Shown: positions 34,331 through 41,630 of the stretch, piece by piece
Layout: each line of letters begins with the position of its first letter
Position numbering within the stretch: the stretch's first letter is position 1
Assembly (NCBI RefSeq): GCF_000421265.1
Contig: NZ_ATWN01000001.1
Location: 124,001 to 188,000 of the forward strand
Direction of reading: 5' to 3'
Source: Thalassospira lucentensis MCCC 1A00383 = DSM 14000
GTDB lineage: Bacteria; Pseudomonadota; Alphaproteobacteria; Rhodospirillales; Thalassospiraceae
DNA length: 64,000 bases
Made by a program: the position numbers and the translations under genes
The notes under the pieces: model-generated
Databases searched by the model: none
Told to the model about the DNA's origin: nothing
The model's input: only the letters and a program-made list of their open reading frames with translations

Positions 34331-34555
34331 CTATCCCGCCTGTGCCGTGATCAAGGCGACCAGTTTCGATGTCGATGTATTGACGACTTGCTGCATGTTG
34401 CCCTGAACCAATGTGGCATTTTCCATGGCAAGTCCGGTGGCATGGGAATGCGATTGCAAGGCCATCGACACCGCCTGTGCCGGACTTTCGCCCAGAACTT
34501 TCACGTTGGTCTGGGTGACCGCATCTGTGACTTGTGGATTGACGATATCGTTCAT
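34331..34555 (-). CDS. RebB-family R-body protein, short (reb5)
   Basis: 74 aa, the shortest member. VNPQVTDAVTQTNVKVLGESPAQAVSMALQSHSHATGLAMENATLVQGNMQQV covers the whole RebB core, then a short TSKLVALITAQAG tail. GGAG lies before the ATG. It lies 16 nt after the end of the alternative-frame tail of reb4 (34572), which would fit an operon if that tail is translated. Confidence 0.88.
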   Translation of the reverse strand: MNDIVNPQVTDAVTQTNVKVLGESPAQAVSMALQSHSHATGLAMENATLVQGNMQQVVNTSTSKLVALITAQAG

Positions 34556-34571
34556 GCTTCAAGCTCCGTCG

Positions 34572-34783
34572 TCAGGATACGCCGGGGGCGTTGTTCTCGT
34601 TGGTCAGGTCATCGGCGGTTTCAGTGCCTTTGCCCACAAAGCGTTCATCAAGTTGTACCCACCATGGTGGGTCGTCGTCGGGCGGGGCTTCGGGGGCAGT
34701 GTCGCCGTCATTTACGTCGGATTGTGGTTCGGATCCTTCTGCGCTGGATTGGTAGGCTGACGCACATTCAAAGGAGCCGCCGT
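34572..34783 (-). other. Coding-like alternative-frame tail of reb4
   Basis: In the frame shifted by one base after the T7 tract at 34784-34790, the sequence is open to 34572 and encodes an acidic, Pro-rich tail (GDTAPEAPPDDDPPWWVQLDERF, then ETADDLTNENNAPGVS). The codons (GAA, GCC, GAC, ACC, GGC) look like those of real genes here, whereas the in-frame tail of reb4 stops at 34712 and leaves a 156-nt gap. No own start with a Shine-Dalgarno is seen. This is either a frameshifted 3' part of reb4, a slippage product, or a sequencing error. Confidence 0.55.
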
Positions 34784-35029
34784 AAAAAAATTTGGTTTGT
34801 TGTCCTGAACCGACAGGGTCGATTTCGCGCATTCCATGGTGGTGGCAAGGCTTGCCACGGCCAGTTGCTGCTGCTCGTTGACCATATTGGCAAACAGAAT
34901 GCCCTGCGCCTGTGCCTGGGATAGATAGGACTGCATGGTCCCCATTGCCGGGCCATTGCCAATGACGGTGGTGTTTGTCTGGGTCACACTGTCGGTGATT
35001 TGCTCGTCAACTTCATGGGAATTGCTCAT
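34712..35029 (-). CDS. RebB-family R-body protein, apparently frameshifted near its 3' end (reb4)
   Basis: 105 aa as it stands. RebB core: VDEQITDSVTQTNTTVIGNGPAMGTMQSYLSQAQAQGILFANMVNEQQQ. After about residue 80 the sequence reaches a run of seven T (minus strand) at 34784-34790; from there the present frame ends 26 codons later, whereas the +1 alternative continues with good coding character to 34572 and would give a protein of about 150 aa ending 16 nt before reb5. The conserved core is intact either way. AAGGA precedes the ATG, 11 nt after reb3. Confidence 0.75.
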   Translation of the reverse strand: MSNSHEVDEQITDSVTQTNTTVIGNGPAMGTMQSYLSQAQAQGILFANMVNEQQQLAVASLATTMECAKSTLSVQDNKPNFFTAAPLNVRQPTNPAQKDPNHNPT

Positions 35030-35040
35030 CGCTTTGATCC

Positions 35041-35373
35041 TTACTGGTTACGGCGATTCATGATCTGTTCGATGCCCTTGGTCATAGTGGTCATGCCAAC
35101 CATCGCATTTTGCCTTTGGGCGGAAACCATATTGGCCATCAAGACACTTTGGGATTGCGACTGGCCCAGCATGGATTGAAGGGCGGCATAACTTGGCCCG
35201 ACACCAATGGTCGCGACATTGGTCATCGCAACGCTGTCGGTGACCTGACTGGACACCTGACAGGGGGCATGTTCCGCGACGTACCAGGACTGTTGTGGCT
35301 GCTGTGGCTGGGTGGATTGGCTTTGATCTGCTTGCGTGCCGTCTTGTGGGGGTGTTCCCGATGGTGCCGGCAT
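35041..35373 (-). CDS. RebB-like R-body protein with Gln-rich N-terminus (reb3)
   Basis: 110 aa. Residues 1-35 are Gln/Pro/Ser-rich (QADQSQSTQPQQPQQSWY), then a diverged core: QVSSQVTDSVAMTNVATIGVGPSYAALQSMLGQSQSQSVLMANMVSAQRQ. The order (xVTDSVxxTNxxxxGxxP, then small-residue helix, then NxxxxQRQ) is RebB-like, closest to reb4. AAGGAG before the ATG. It begins a close series with reb4 and reb5, and a terminator upstream (35441-35471) separates it from reb2. Confidence 0.75.
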   Translation of the reverse strand: MPAPSGTPPQDGTQADQSQSTQPQQPQQSWYVAEHAPCQVSSQVTDSVAMTNVATIGVGPSYAALQSMLGQSQSQSVLMANMVSAQRQNAMVGMTTMTKGIEQIMNRRNQ

Positions 35374-35440
35374 GTCCGTCTCCTTGGCTGGCGAAATGGG
35401 GACTTATCGGTATGACGTGCGCCAGCGACTTTTGTGATGG

Positions 35441-35471
35441 AAAAAGCCCGGCAAGCGACTGCATGCCGGGC
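35441..35471 (-). terminator. Terminator after reb2
   Basis: On the minus strand GCCCGGCA pairs with TGCCGGGC and is followed by five T residues. It makes reb2 a separate transcript from reb3. Confidence 0.75.
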
Positions 35472-35498
35472 CGGTTCGGCGGCGAAACCAATCTGGTG

Positions 35499-35834
35499 TT
35501 ACGACACGGCAGTGCCGGTCGTTGCTTTAAGAGCCGACAACAAAGAAAGCATGTTGTCGGGCACATCGCTGTTTGCGAGTTTGGAGGTGGCAACGGCACC
35601 GGCCATGGTATCGACCGAATAGACCTGAATGACGCCCTGGTTGGTTGCGGCCTGTGAAGAGATGCCGACCTGCTGCTGGGTGCTGACGGCGTTCTCATAG
35701 AGAATGCCGTGCGAATGCGCCAGCGACTGGTACAGCGAGCCCATGGCCATGGCAGGAGCATCACCCAAAACCTTTACGTTGGCTTGGGTTACTGCATCCG
35801 TGATCATGCCATTGACCGGAGTGTTATCAGCCAT
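35499..35834 (-). CDS. RebB-family R-body protein (reb2)
   Basis: 111 aa. TPVNGMITDAVTQANVKVLGDAPAMAMGSLYQSLAHSHGILYENAVSTQQQVGISSQAATNQGVIQVYSVDTMAGAVATSKLANSDVPDNMLSLL covers almost the whole protein and is nearly identical in pattern to reb1, indicating recent duplication. GGAG lies before the ATG. It is its own transcript, with a terminator 28 nt past the stop. Confidence 0.92.
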   Translation of the reverse strand: MADNTPVNGMITDAVTQANVKVLGDAPAMAMGSLYQSLAHSHGILYENAVSTQQQVGISSQAATNQGVIQVYSVDTMAGAVATSKLANSDVPDNMLSLLSALKATTGTAVS

Positions 35835-35984
35835 TGTGTATCTCCTGGTTGCCTAAAGAAGTGCCGGAATCCGGCCCTTTTCCGCGTGGTTTGCGGGATC
35901 AGTCAGATGACGGAGGGCCAGATCGGTTGTGACGGAACTTGTGCAAAAACTTGCGGACCGCAAATTGGGGGCGCGATCCACGTA

Positions 35985-36022
35985 AAATCGGGCGGCCGCT
36001 GATGGAAACGACCGCCCGATTT
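35985..36022 (-). terminator. Terminator after reb1
   Basis: AAATCGGGCGG pairs with CCGCCCGATTT around a loop of about 16 nt; a short T-run follows on the minus strand. Confidence 0.6.
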
Positions 36023-36091
36023 GATGGTGACCCGTGTGTCAGAAGATCCGGAGCGGGACCAGCCTGCCATATGTTTGACAGGTAAACGGGA

Positions 36092-36415
36092 TCAGCCTTT
36101 GGTGGCTTGAAGGGCTGTCAGAAGTGACAGCATATTGTCGGGCACGTCGCTTTTGGCAATTTTCGAGGTTGCCACAGAGTCTGCCATCGTATCGACCGAA
36201 TAGATCTGGATGACGCCCTGATTGGTCGCGGCCTGCGAGGTGATGCCGATCTGCTGCTGTGCGCTGACGGCGTTTTCATAGAGGATGCCGGTGGAATGTG
36301 CGAGGGACTGAAAAATCGAGCCCATTGCCATTGCCGGGGCGTCGCCCAAAACTTTCACATTTGTCTGGGTGACTGCATCAGTGATCTGACCATTTACCGG
36401 GGTCGGAATCGCCAT
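36092..36415 (-). CDS. RebB-family R-body protein (reb1)
   Basis: 107 aa, the copy nearest the sigma factor. PTPVNGQITDAVTQTNVKVLGDAPAMAMGSIFQSLAHSTGILYENAVSAQQQIGITSQAATNQGVIQIYSVDTM is the most canonical RebB core in the set, with IAKSDVPDNMLSLL shared with reb2. AAGGAG before the ATG. It lies about 135 nt after the sigma-factor gene and ends before its own terminator. Confidence 0.92.
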   Translation of the reverse strand: MAIPTPVNGQITDAVTQTNVKVLGDAPAMAMGSIFQSLAHSTGILYENAVSAQQQIGITSQAATNQGVIQIYSVDTMADSVATSKIAKSDVPDNMLSLLTALQATKG

Positions 36416-36550
36416 TGTAAAGTCTCCTTCGTGTAGGTGTGCTGTGGACTGCTTGCGGTTGTGATCCTGACGGGGTTTCGCCGTCCCGTTTTCAATCTAA
36501 AGACGCTGGGTGTTTGGGGTTGTGACGCGTCTTTTTCATTTATTTGCCAA

Positions 36551-37750
36551 CTATTGAATGTCGGCATCCTTCAGGTGGTCACGTGCCAGTTGGACACGTT
36601 TGCGCACGGCGCAATTGCTTAAGCCCAGGGCGACCGCGATGTCGTCATAACTGCGGTCCTGAACGCAGCGCATCAAAAGCGGCTTGCGCAGTTTTTCAGG
36701 AAGGGCACAGAGGACAGTTTCGAGCTGGTCGAGCTTTTCGTTGGTTAAAAACGATTCTTCCGGGCTTGGAATAACCGGCGGGCTGATCGGGGACACCGGA
36801 ACATCCGCACCGCCGTGGGTTTCTTCCTTGTATTCCGCCTTGCGCCGGTTTTGCCGATGCAAATCAATACAGGCGTTATGGACAATCCGCGAAAGCCAGG
36901 CGCGGTGATTGCGGATTTCATCCATCGAGGCTTCGAACTTGGTCGATGCCTTGACCATCGCCTCGGACAGCGCATCCTGCGCATCATCCATATTCCCCGA
37001 CATCAGTTTCAGGCACTGCTTAAGCAGGACGTCTTGCTGATCAATCCACAGCGGCCAGAAATTCGGCGCGGCCGGACCCAGTTCCGGATCAATCGCCGGA
37101 ACGGTTTCCGGGGCCGGGGCCGGGGTTGGATCGGTATGATGTGGCTGGGGGGAATGTGGTCCGGGCATGCCCGGTGCAGGGGTCGGCATGGCGGGATAGT
37201 CAAAGCCGCCGGGCAACAACCCCCGAAGCGCATCCAGCGGGCTTATCTGTGATCCACCCTGATAACCCGGAAGGGCGCTTGCGATGATGTCTTCCGGACT
37301 TGGCCCGGAGCGCGATGGCTCCAGCCCCGGGAAACCGGCAAGCGGATTAAAATCTGCGGGATAGCCGGGCGGCGGGCCCTGGCGGTTGGGCGCACCATTG
37401 AGCGCCGGTGACGCGGCCGATGACGCGGCGGGTGACGCAGTTTGTGCCTGTGCGACAGATGCGCTGAAATCGGGTGTCGCATCGCGCTGCCCAAAAGCTT
37501 GGGCCGGATCGCTTTGTCGCGCGGCGTCGACCGCACTGCCATCCTGCGGAGGATCTGCCGGGGTGAGTTGAGAAAGATATCCCTCGGCAACCCGCACACG
37601 TTGTTCGGGTTTTAACCGTGACCAGATTGACGTGACATTGTCGCCGTCGCCCAGAGCCTGATTTAAGGTATCTTCAAGGCTGCGGGCAAACCGCAATTCT
37701 GCCTCTGTGAAGTTCACCTCGTCCTGTTGAGTATTCTTTTCGTTCTGCAC
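36551..37750 (-). CDS. Sigma-70 family (ECF-like) factor with long proline-rich insert
   Basis: 399 aa, about twice a normal ECF factor, from a GTG with GGAGG upstream. Residues 1-65 are acidic with a helical SIWSRLKPEQRVRVAEGYLSQL. Residues about 65-230 are Pro/Ala/Gln/Ser-rich with no fold expected. Residues about 232-305 are sigma region 2 (ALSEAMVKASTKFEASMDEIRNHRAWLSRIVHNACIDLHRQNRR) and about 335-395 region 4 (ALPEKLRKPLLMRCVQDRSYDDIAVALGLSNCAVRKRVQLARDHL). Being between the reb genes and two upstream accessory genes, it probably switches on the R-body genes. Two nested inverted repeats lie in its own promoter region. Confidence 0.88.
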   Translation of the reverse strand: MQNEKNTQQDEVNFTEAELRFARSLEDTLNQALGDGDNVTSIWSRLKPEQRVRVAEGYLSQLTPADPPQDGSAVDAARQSDPAQAFGQRDATPDFSASVAQAQTASPAASSAASPALNGAPNRQGPPPGYPADFNPLAGFPGLEPSRSGPSPEDIIASALPGYQGGSQISPLDALRGLLPGGFDYPAMPTPAPGMPGPHSPQPHHTDPTPAPAPETVPAIDPELGPAAPNFWPLWIDQQDVLLKQCLKLMSGNMDDAQDALSEAMVKASTKFEASMDEIRNHRAWLSRIVHNACIDLHRQNRRKAEYKEETHGGADVPVSPISPPVIPSPEESFLTNEKLDQLETVLCALPEKLRKPLLMRCVQDRSYDDIAVALGLSNCAVRKRVQLARDHLKDADIQ

Positions 37751-38073
37751 TATGGATCCCTCCAGTTGACAGATTGCAACCTTAGGCTGATTAAGTTTTG
37801 CAGTAACTAGTATGACGTACTATTCGAATGATTGTGAATAAAAGTATTTACTGCAATCAATGGTTGTGAATCTGTGCTCGTCAAAGTGTCCCCGGCCCGC
37901 GTGGGACGGGGGTGGATCAATGCTGGAATTCGTGGGACGCAATCTTGGATCTGGTCTGGTGTGGCGGCCAAAATCCTAAAGTCATGGTAGCGGGCGACAG
38001 CGGTTTTCCGTATCTCAGTGAGCTGCACGATCACCAATAACCACGGTCTTGGCCCTTGGGCCGATCCGTTCTG
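37751..38073. promoter_or_regulatory. Promoter region of the sigma factor with nested dyads
   Basis: No gene that I can support. TTGCAGTAA (37798-37806) and TTACTGCAA (37848-37856) are perfect inverted 9-bp arms whose centres are 50 bp apart, near five helical turns. Between them lies TAGTA-TGACG-TACTA (37809-37823), a perfect 5-bp dyad. This part is AT-rich, unlike the flanks. The remainder up to 38073 is unexplained. Confidence 0.55.
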
Positions 38074-38664
38074 TTAGGGCGGATTATCCTCTGCTGAGGA
38101 CAGCGTACTATCTTGAGAATCGGTTTTCTTTGATGTGTCTGCCTTATTGGCAGCGGTGCGTTTTGCCCCTTTTGGCGTGCTCTTGGCCTGATCTGCTTCC
38201 GTGTCGTCTGGTGTTTCTGTCGGCAGGGATTGCAAAATTGCGGCTTCAACCCGGGCGGCAAGGATCTGCATGCGCTGGTCGACTTCTTTGTTGATGATAT
38301 TGCGGATCTCGTTGGCAATATCGAACATCACCTGATGGGCGCCGCCACCAGCCGGGCTGCTGCCCATGTAGGGCGCGCCTTGTGGCTGGGGTTTTGCTTG
38401 CTGGTTGCCTGCCGGGGCGGCTTGCGTACCAGTTTGCGTCCCCTGTTGCGTCCCCAATGGCGGCTGCGGCGCGGTGGCACCGGCCTTCACATCCTGTGCA
38501 TGTGAACTGATGGTATAACGCTGATCAAGAACCTGCGTGCGTGCGCGTTCAGCAGCCTGCGACATCGCCTGCTGGGTGGCCATATATTCCTGATTGAACG
38601 CCTTTCTGACCGCATCCTTGCGGCTGCTGGCGGTATCAATGCCTGACTGTCCCGGACCCGACAT
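38074..38664 (-). CDS. Low-complexity protein of the R-body locus, unrecognised
   Basis: 196 aa. I do not recognise it. The start (ATG at 38664) overlaps the previous stop (ATGA), so it is coupled to the 559-aa gene. Residues 12-55 are helical and charged (SSRKDAVRKAFNQEYMATQQAMSQAAERARTQVLDQRY); residues 60-100 are Gln/Pro/Gly-rich; residues about 105-145 form a second helical part (HQVMFDIANEIRNIINKEVDQRMQILAARVEAAI); the tail is Lys/Asp/Thr-rich (KKTDSQDSTLSSAEDNPP). No RebB core is seen. The coiled-coil-like pieces and disordered linkers would suit an assembly, packaging or anchoring role for the insoluble ribbons, but that is speculation. Confidence 0.75.
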   Translation of the reverse strand: MSGPGQSGIDTASSRKDAVRKAFNQEYMATQQAMSQAAERARTQVLDQRYTISSHAQDVKAGATAPQPPLGTQQGTQTGTQAAPAGNQQAKPQPQGAPYMGSSPAGGGAHQVMFDIANEIRNIINKEVDQRMQILAARVEAAILQSLPTETPDDTEADQAKSTPKGAKRTAANKADTSKKTDSQDSTLSSAEDNPP

Positions 38665-40343
38665 CAGGAACCTCCCTTGTTGGTCGTGCTTGAACTGGCT
38701 GATTTCCCCGTTCCGCCCTGCGTGGTTTTGGCACCACCCCCGCCGGATTTCGGACCGGACGGCTGGTCTTTGCCATCATCATTGCTCTTGCTATCGCCAT
38801 TGTCCGAGGTGTCCTGCGTTGGCGTTGGGGGGCTTTGATCGTCGCCAGAAGACGGGGTTTTGGCGGCTGACGGGGCGGGCTTGGCATTGGATGCGACAGC
38901 CGGGGCCACAACCGGGGCCGCCTTGGACGTGTCTGACGTGCTGTCGCCGTCCAGGCAAAACCCATATCCCGCCAATTCGTCTGGGGTCGGGGCGGTGGCA
39001 AGCCCGGTCAGCGTGGTTTCAAGACGCCCGTTGGCATTGGCGATCATGCTGGCCGCACGGCACGCACTGTTATCGCTTTGCCCGCTGCAATTTAAAATCG
39101 CGGTTGGCGTGCATGATTTGCTTGATGTCAGCAACTGGGCGGTGACATTAAAACTGACTTCCTGATCATACTGCACAAGGATCACGAGGCCCGCCCCCTT
39201 GTCGCCTTCGCTGGGTGGGGTGATTTGCATCCAGAACGGAATGGCATGGGTCGGCGATATCGGAATGGTCCCGCGCAAGGTCGGGCTGGGCAAGGTGCCG
39301 ACATATTCCAACTGGGCCGGAACCGCAGGACGATCGGCAAAGATCAGGCGGATCAGGGCAAGGTTCGGTGTCGTGCCGCTGGGAACATCGCCAATCGTTT
39401 GTTCAAGATGAAGCGCATAAGCCCCCCCGCCATAGGTCGCCATTTCCGAATAGGGTTCCTGCGCCTGATCGGTCACTGTTGTGTCAAACAACAAGGCGCG
39501 CAAATGCGACGGCGATGTCTTGGGCACGGCAATTTCCAGTTCGGATTGAACACCGGCATTCGCCCCAACATTCAGGCACCAGCCCCCAAGAAGCGCGGGC
39601 GTGTCGAGTGCGACCAGTTTGGCACTGATGGCGGTTTGCGCGCTGGTGCGCCCGGCCGCCAACGGCAGGCATTGCGCAAGATCAATTGTCCAGTCGGGAA
39701 CATCGGCATCCTGACTGTCCTTGCCTTGCAGCTGCGGCATGGCGGTGCGGAACATGTCATCGCCGATCACCGCCCCGGCAAGATCGGTTTCACTGCCGTC
39801 CGGGCGGGTGGTGATCAGGCGCCACTGTGCGGCCGCACTGTCATAAGAAGGGGTGCTTGAGGCCTCGGAAGACTGGGTCATATCAGGTCCCTTTTGCTGA
39901 TCTGCGCGGGTTTGGGGGGGTGACTGCATGGATTTGGCCAGAACGCTGGCCGGGTCGGGGATATGCCCGTCAAGCCCGGCCTGATTTGCGCGGGAATCGG
40001 GCGCATTTGGATCGCGATCAAACAGGAATTTCTGAATGATCGAAAACGCGGTTTCCTGCGGTTCCGCGTCAAATCCATATATGGGCTGGTGAACCTGCGT
40101 ACCGCTGTCTTGCGGCGTGCTGCCACTACTGGCCGGGCTGGTGGCCGGGTCGGGAAAAAGCGAACTGCTGTGCAAAAGCCCCGGTGCCAGCTCCTCAAGC
40201 CCGTATTCACGGCACAATGCCGCCATCACATCAAGCGCATCCTGATGTTCGGGCGGTAAGCTCGCATAGGGCGTAGCTTTATCGGTGCCTTGGTCGGTGG
40301 TTTTGTCGGTTGGTTGAGCCGTGGGCTTTTGACTGTCTGTCAT
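38664..40343 (-). CDS. Large unrecognised protein of the R-body locus
   Basis: 559 aa and the first gene of the minus-strand cluster. Residues 1-25 are Thr/Asp/Lys-rich; 35-130 contain a helical segment (HQDALDVMAALCREYGLEELAPGLL); about 165-440 looks like a folded, beta-rich domain with aromatic and Cys residues (QWRLITTRPDG, IPFWMQITPPSEG, LVILVQYDQEVSFNVTAQLL, CTPTAILNCSGQ); about 470-559 is Pro/Ser/Gly/Asp/Lys-rich disorder. No signal peptide or membrane segment is seen. I cannot match it to a family. It overlaps the 38074 gene by 4 nt and is followed on the same strand by the sigma factor and the reb genes. Confidence 0.75.
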   Translation of the reverse strand: MTDSQKPTAQPTDKTTDQGTDKATPYASLPPEHQDALDVMAALCREYGLEELAPGLLHSSSLFPDPATSPASSGSTPQDSGTQVHQPIYGFDAEPQETAFSIIQKFLFDRDPNAPDSRANQAGLDGHIPDPASVLAKSMQSPPQTRADQQKGPDMTQSSEASSTPSYDSAAAQWRLITTRPDGSETDLAGAVIGDDMFRTAMPQLQGKDSQDADVPDWTIDLAQCLPLAAGRTSAQTAISAKLVALDTPALLGGWCLNVGANAGVQSELEIAVPKTSPSHLRALLFDTTVTDQAQEPYSEMATYGGGAYALHLEQTIGDVPSGTTPNLALIRLIFADRPAVPAQLEYVGTLPSPTLRGTIPISPTHAIPFWMQITPPSEGDKGAGLVILVQYDQEVSFNVTAQLLTSSKSCTPTAILNCSGQSDNSACRAASMIANANGRLETTLTGLATAPTPDELAGYGFCLDGDSTSDTSKAAPVVAPAVASNAKPAPSAAKTPSSGDDQSPPTPTQDTSDNGDSKSNDDGKDQPSGPKSGGGGAKTTQGGTGKSASSSTTNKGGS

Positions 40344-40534
40344 GCACGCATCCCCAGTGTGGCCATTGAGTGTGGCCCTTGAGTGTTGCCCTTGCAGAAG
40401 GCGACATGATCGGGTCAGTACGGTCGCCCAGACTGTCTTCCATGATCTGCAAGGATTTAAACGGTTCCGTGCAAATTGACGTTTCTCGGTGGGGTTGTGT
40501 GAAAACTTTAGCTACTTGAGATATGAACTAAGAC

Positions 40535-40578
40535 ACACAAAACCCCGAAGGGCGATAAAGCCCAACGGGGTTTTGTGT
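40535..40578. terminator. Bidirectional terminator between the R-body locus and tRNA-Thr
   Basis: ACACAAAACCCCG pairs perfectly with CGGGGTTTTGTGT; an inner GGGC/GCCC pair strengthens it. Four T residues are present on each strand. It lies just past the tRNA 3' end and would stop read-through in either direction. Confidence 0.75.
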
Positions 40579-40587
40579 GGTTCAAAA

Positions 40588-40663
40588 TGGTGCTGGCGAT
40601 AGGATTCGAACCTACGGCCTACGCATTACGAATGCGTTGCTCTACCAGCTGAGCTACGCCAGC
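40588..40663 (-). tRNA. tRNA-Thr (anticodon CGT)
   Basis: Read on the minus strand: acceptor GCTGGCG pairs with CGCCAGC followed by A and an encoded CCA. The D arm is GCTC-AGCTGGTA-GAGC; the anticodon stem ACGCA/TGCGT encloses TTCGTAA (anticodon CGT, codon ACG); the T arm holds TTCGAAT. Total 76 nt including CCA. All four arms fold. Confidence 0.96.
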
Positions 40664-40859
40664 ACGACTCATTTTGTGGCGCGGAAAATACGGTCAAACA
40701 TCCGGGTTGGCAAGTGGTTTATTGTTCTTTCTGCGAACAGGGGCCTGACAAACGCCATGTCTTTAAATCACGACGGTTCAATATAATATCACATTGACCG
40801 TGCTGTAATATGTGGCTTAGATGTGCACCGTCTGAAGTGCAGTTTTTGGGGGATCGGGT

Positions 40860-41630
40860 ATGTGTCGCTGGCTGAGTTATATTGGGGATCCGGTTTATCT
40901 CGAAAAACTGGTGTTTGAACCGCGCCACTCACTGGTCGATCAAAGCCTGCATGCCGAACAGGCCAAAACACCTACCAACGGCGATGGCTTTGGCATTGGC
41001 TGGTACGATGACCGCCCGACACCGGGGCTGTACCGCGAAATCCTGCCAGCCTGGAATGACCCGAACTTGCGGTCGCTTGCCCATCACATTCAGTCGGGCC
41101 TGTTCTTTGCCCATGTGCGCGCCTCAACCGGCACACACACCAGCCGGTCAAACTGCCATCCGTTCGCCCATGACAAATACCTGTTCATGCACAATGGTCA
41201 GATTGGCGATTACCCGCTGGTCCGCCGATCACTCGAAGCCATGATTGACGATGAACATTACGCCGCCCGCCAAGGCTCCACCGACAGCGAGTTGATCTTT
41301 TGCCTGATGCTGACCTTGGGCTTGGTCGAAGACCCGCACCGCGCCATCCGCCGCACCATCGAAATCGTCGAAAATGAAATGAAAACCCGTGGGGCGACCG
41401 CTCCGTTTCGCTTTACCGCCTGTCTTTCAAACGGCAAAAGCATCTGTGCCATCCGCCACGCCAGCGATGACAAACCGCCGTCGCTCTATTGGCGCAAACG
41501 CAACGGCCATGTGATCATTGTGTCCGAACCCCTTGATACAGACGCTGACAGTTGGGCGGCAGTGGCCCCGAACCATACCTTACATGTCGATGGTAACCTG
41601 GTCGTCACAGAAGAAGCGACGTTGAGTTAA
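40860..41630 (+). CDS. Class II glutamine amidotransferase (YafJ/EgtC-like)
   Basis: 256 aa. Cys2 after the initiator Met (MCRWLSYIG) is the expected N-terminal nucleophile. It has DGFGIGWYDDRPTPGLYREILPAW, FFAHVRASTGTHTSRSNCHPF and FMHNGQIGDY, all characteristic of the GATase_4 family. Homologues hydrolyse glutamine or related gamma-glutamyl substrates; the YafJ group has no settled role, while EgtC acts in ergothioneine synthesis. No egt gene is nearby, so I leave it as an unassigned amidotransferase. It is convergent with the 42250 gene, the two stops overlapping. Confidence 0.9.
   Translation: MCRWLSYIGDPVYLEKLVFEPRHSLVDQSLHAEQAKTPTNGDGFGIGWYDDRPTPGLYREILPAWNDPNLRSLAHHIQSGLFFAHVRASTGTHTSRSNCHPFAHDKYLFMHNGQIGDYPLVRRSLEAMIDDEHYAARQGSTDSELIFCLMLTLGLVEDPHRAIRRTIEIVENEMKTRGATAPFRFTACLSNGKSICAIRHASDDKPPSLYWRKRNGHVIIVSEPLDTDADSWAAVAPNHTLHVDGNLVVTEEATLS

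Noticed and set aside
34250-34924. 224-codon plus-strand ORF opposite reb4 and reb5
   Set aside because: It lies antisense to clear RebB genes; its composition is Arg/His/Cys-rich as expected of a shadow frame.
37807-38037. 76-codon minus-strand ORF in the sigma-factor promoter region
   Set aside because: No ribosome binding site and poor composition; it also covers the dyads. Treated as non-coding.
32897-40663. Prophage or mobile element carrying the R-body genes into the tRNA
   Set aside because: No integrase, transposase, structural phage gene or direct repeat of the tRNA 3' end was found in the window, so only the adjacency is noted.
40577-40786. Plus-strand ORF of 69 codons over the tRNA
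   Set aside because: It is the antisense of the tRNA-Thr gene (the familiar DRIRTYGLRITNALLYQLSYAS artefact), not a protein gene.
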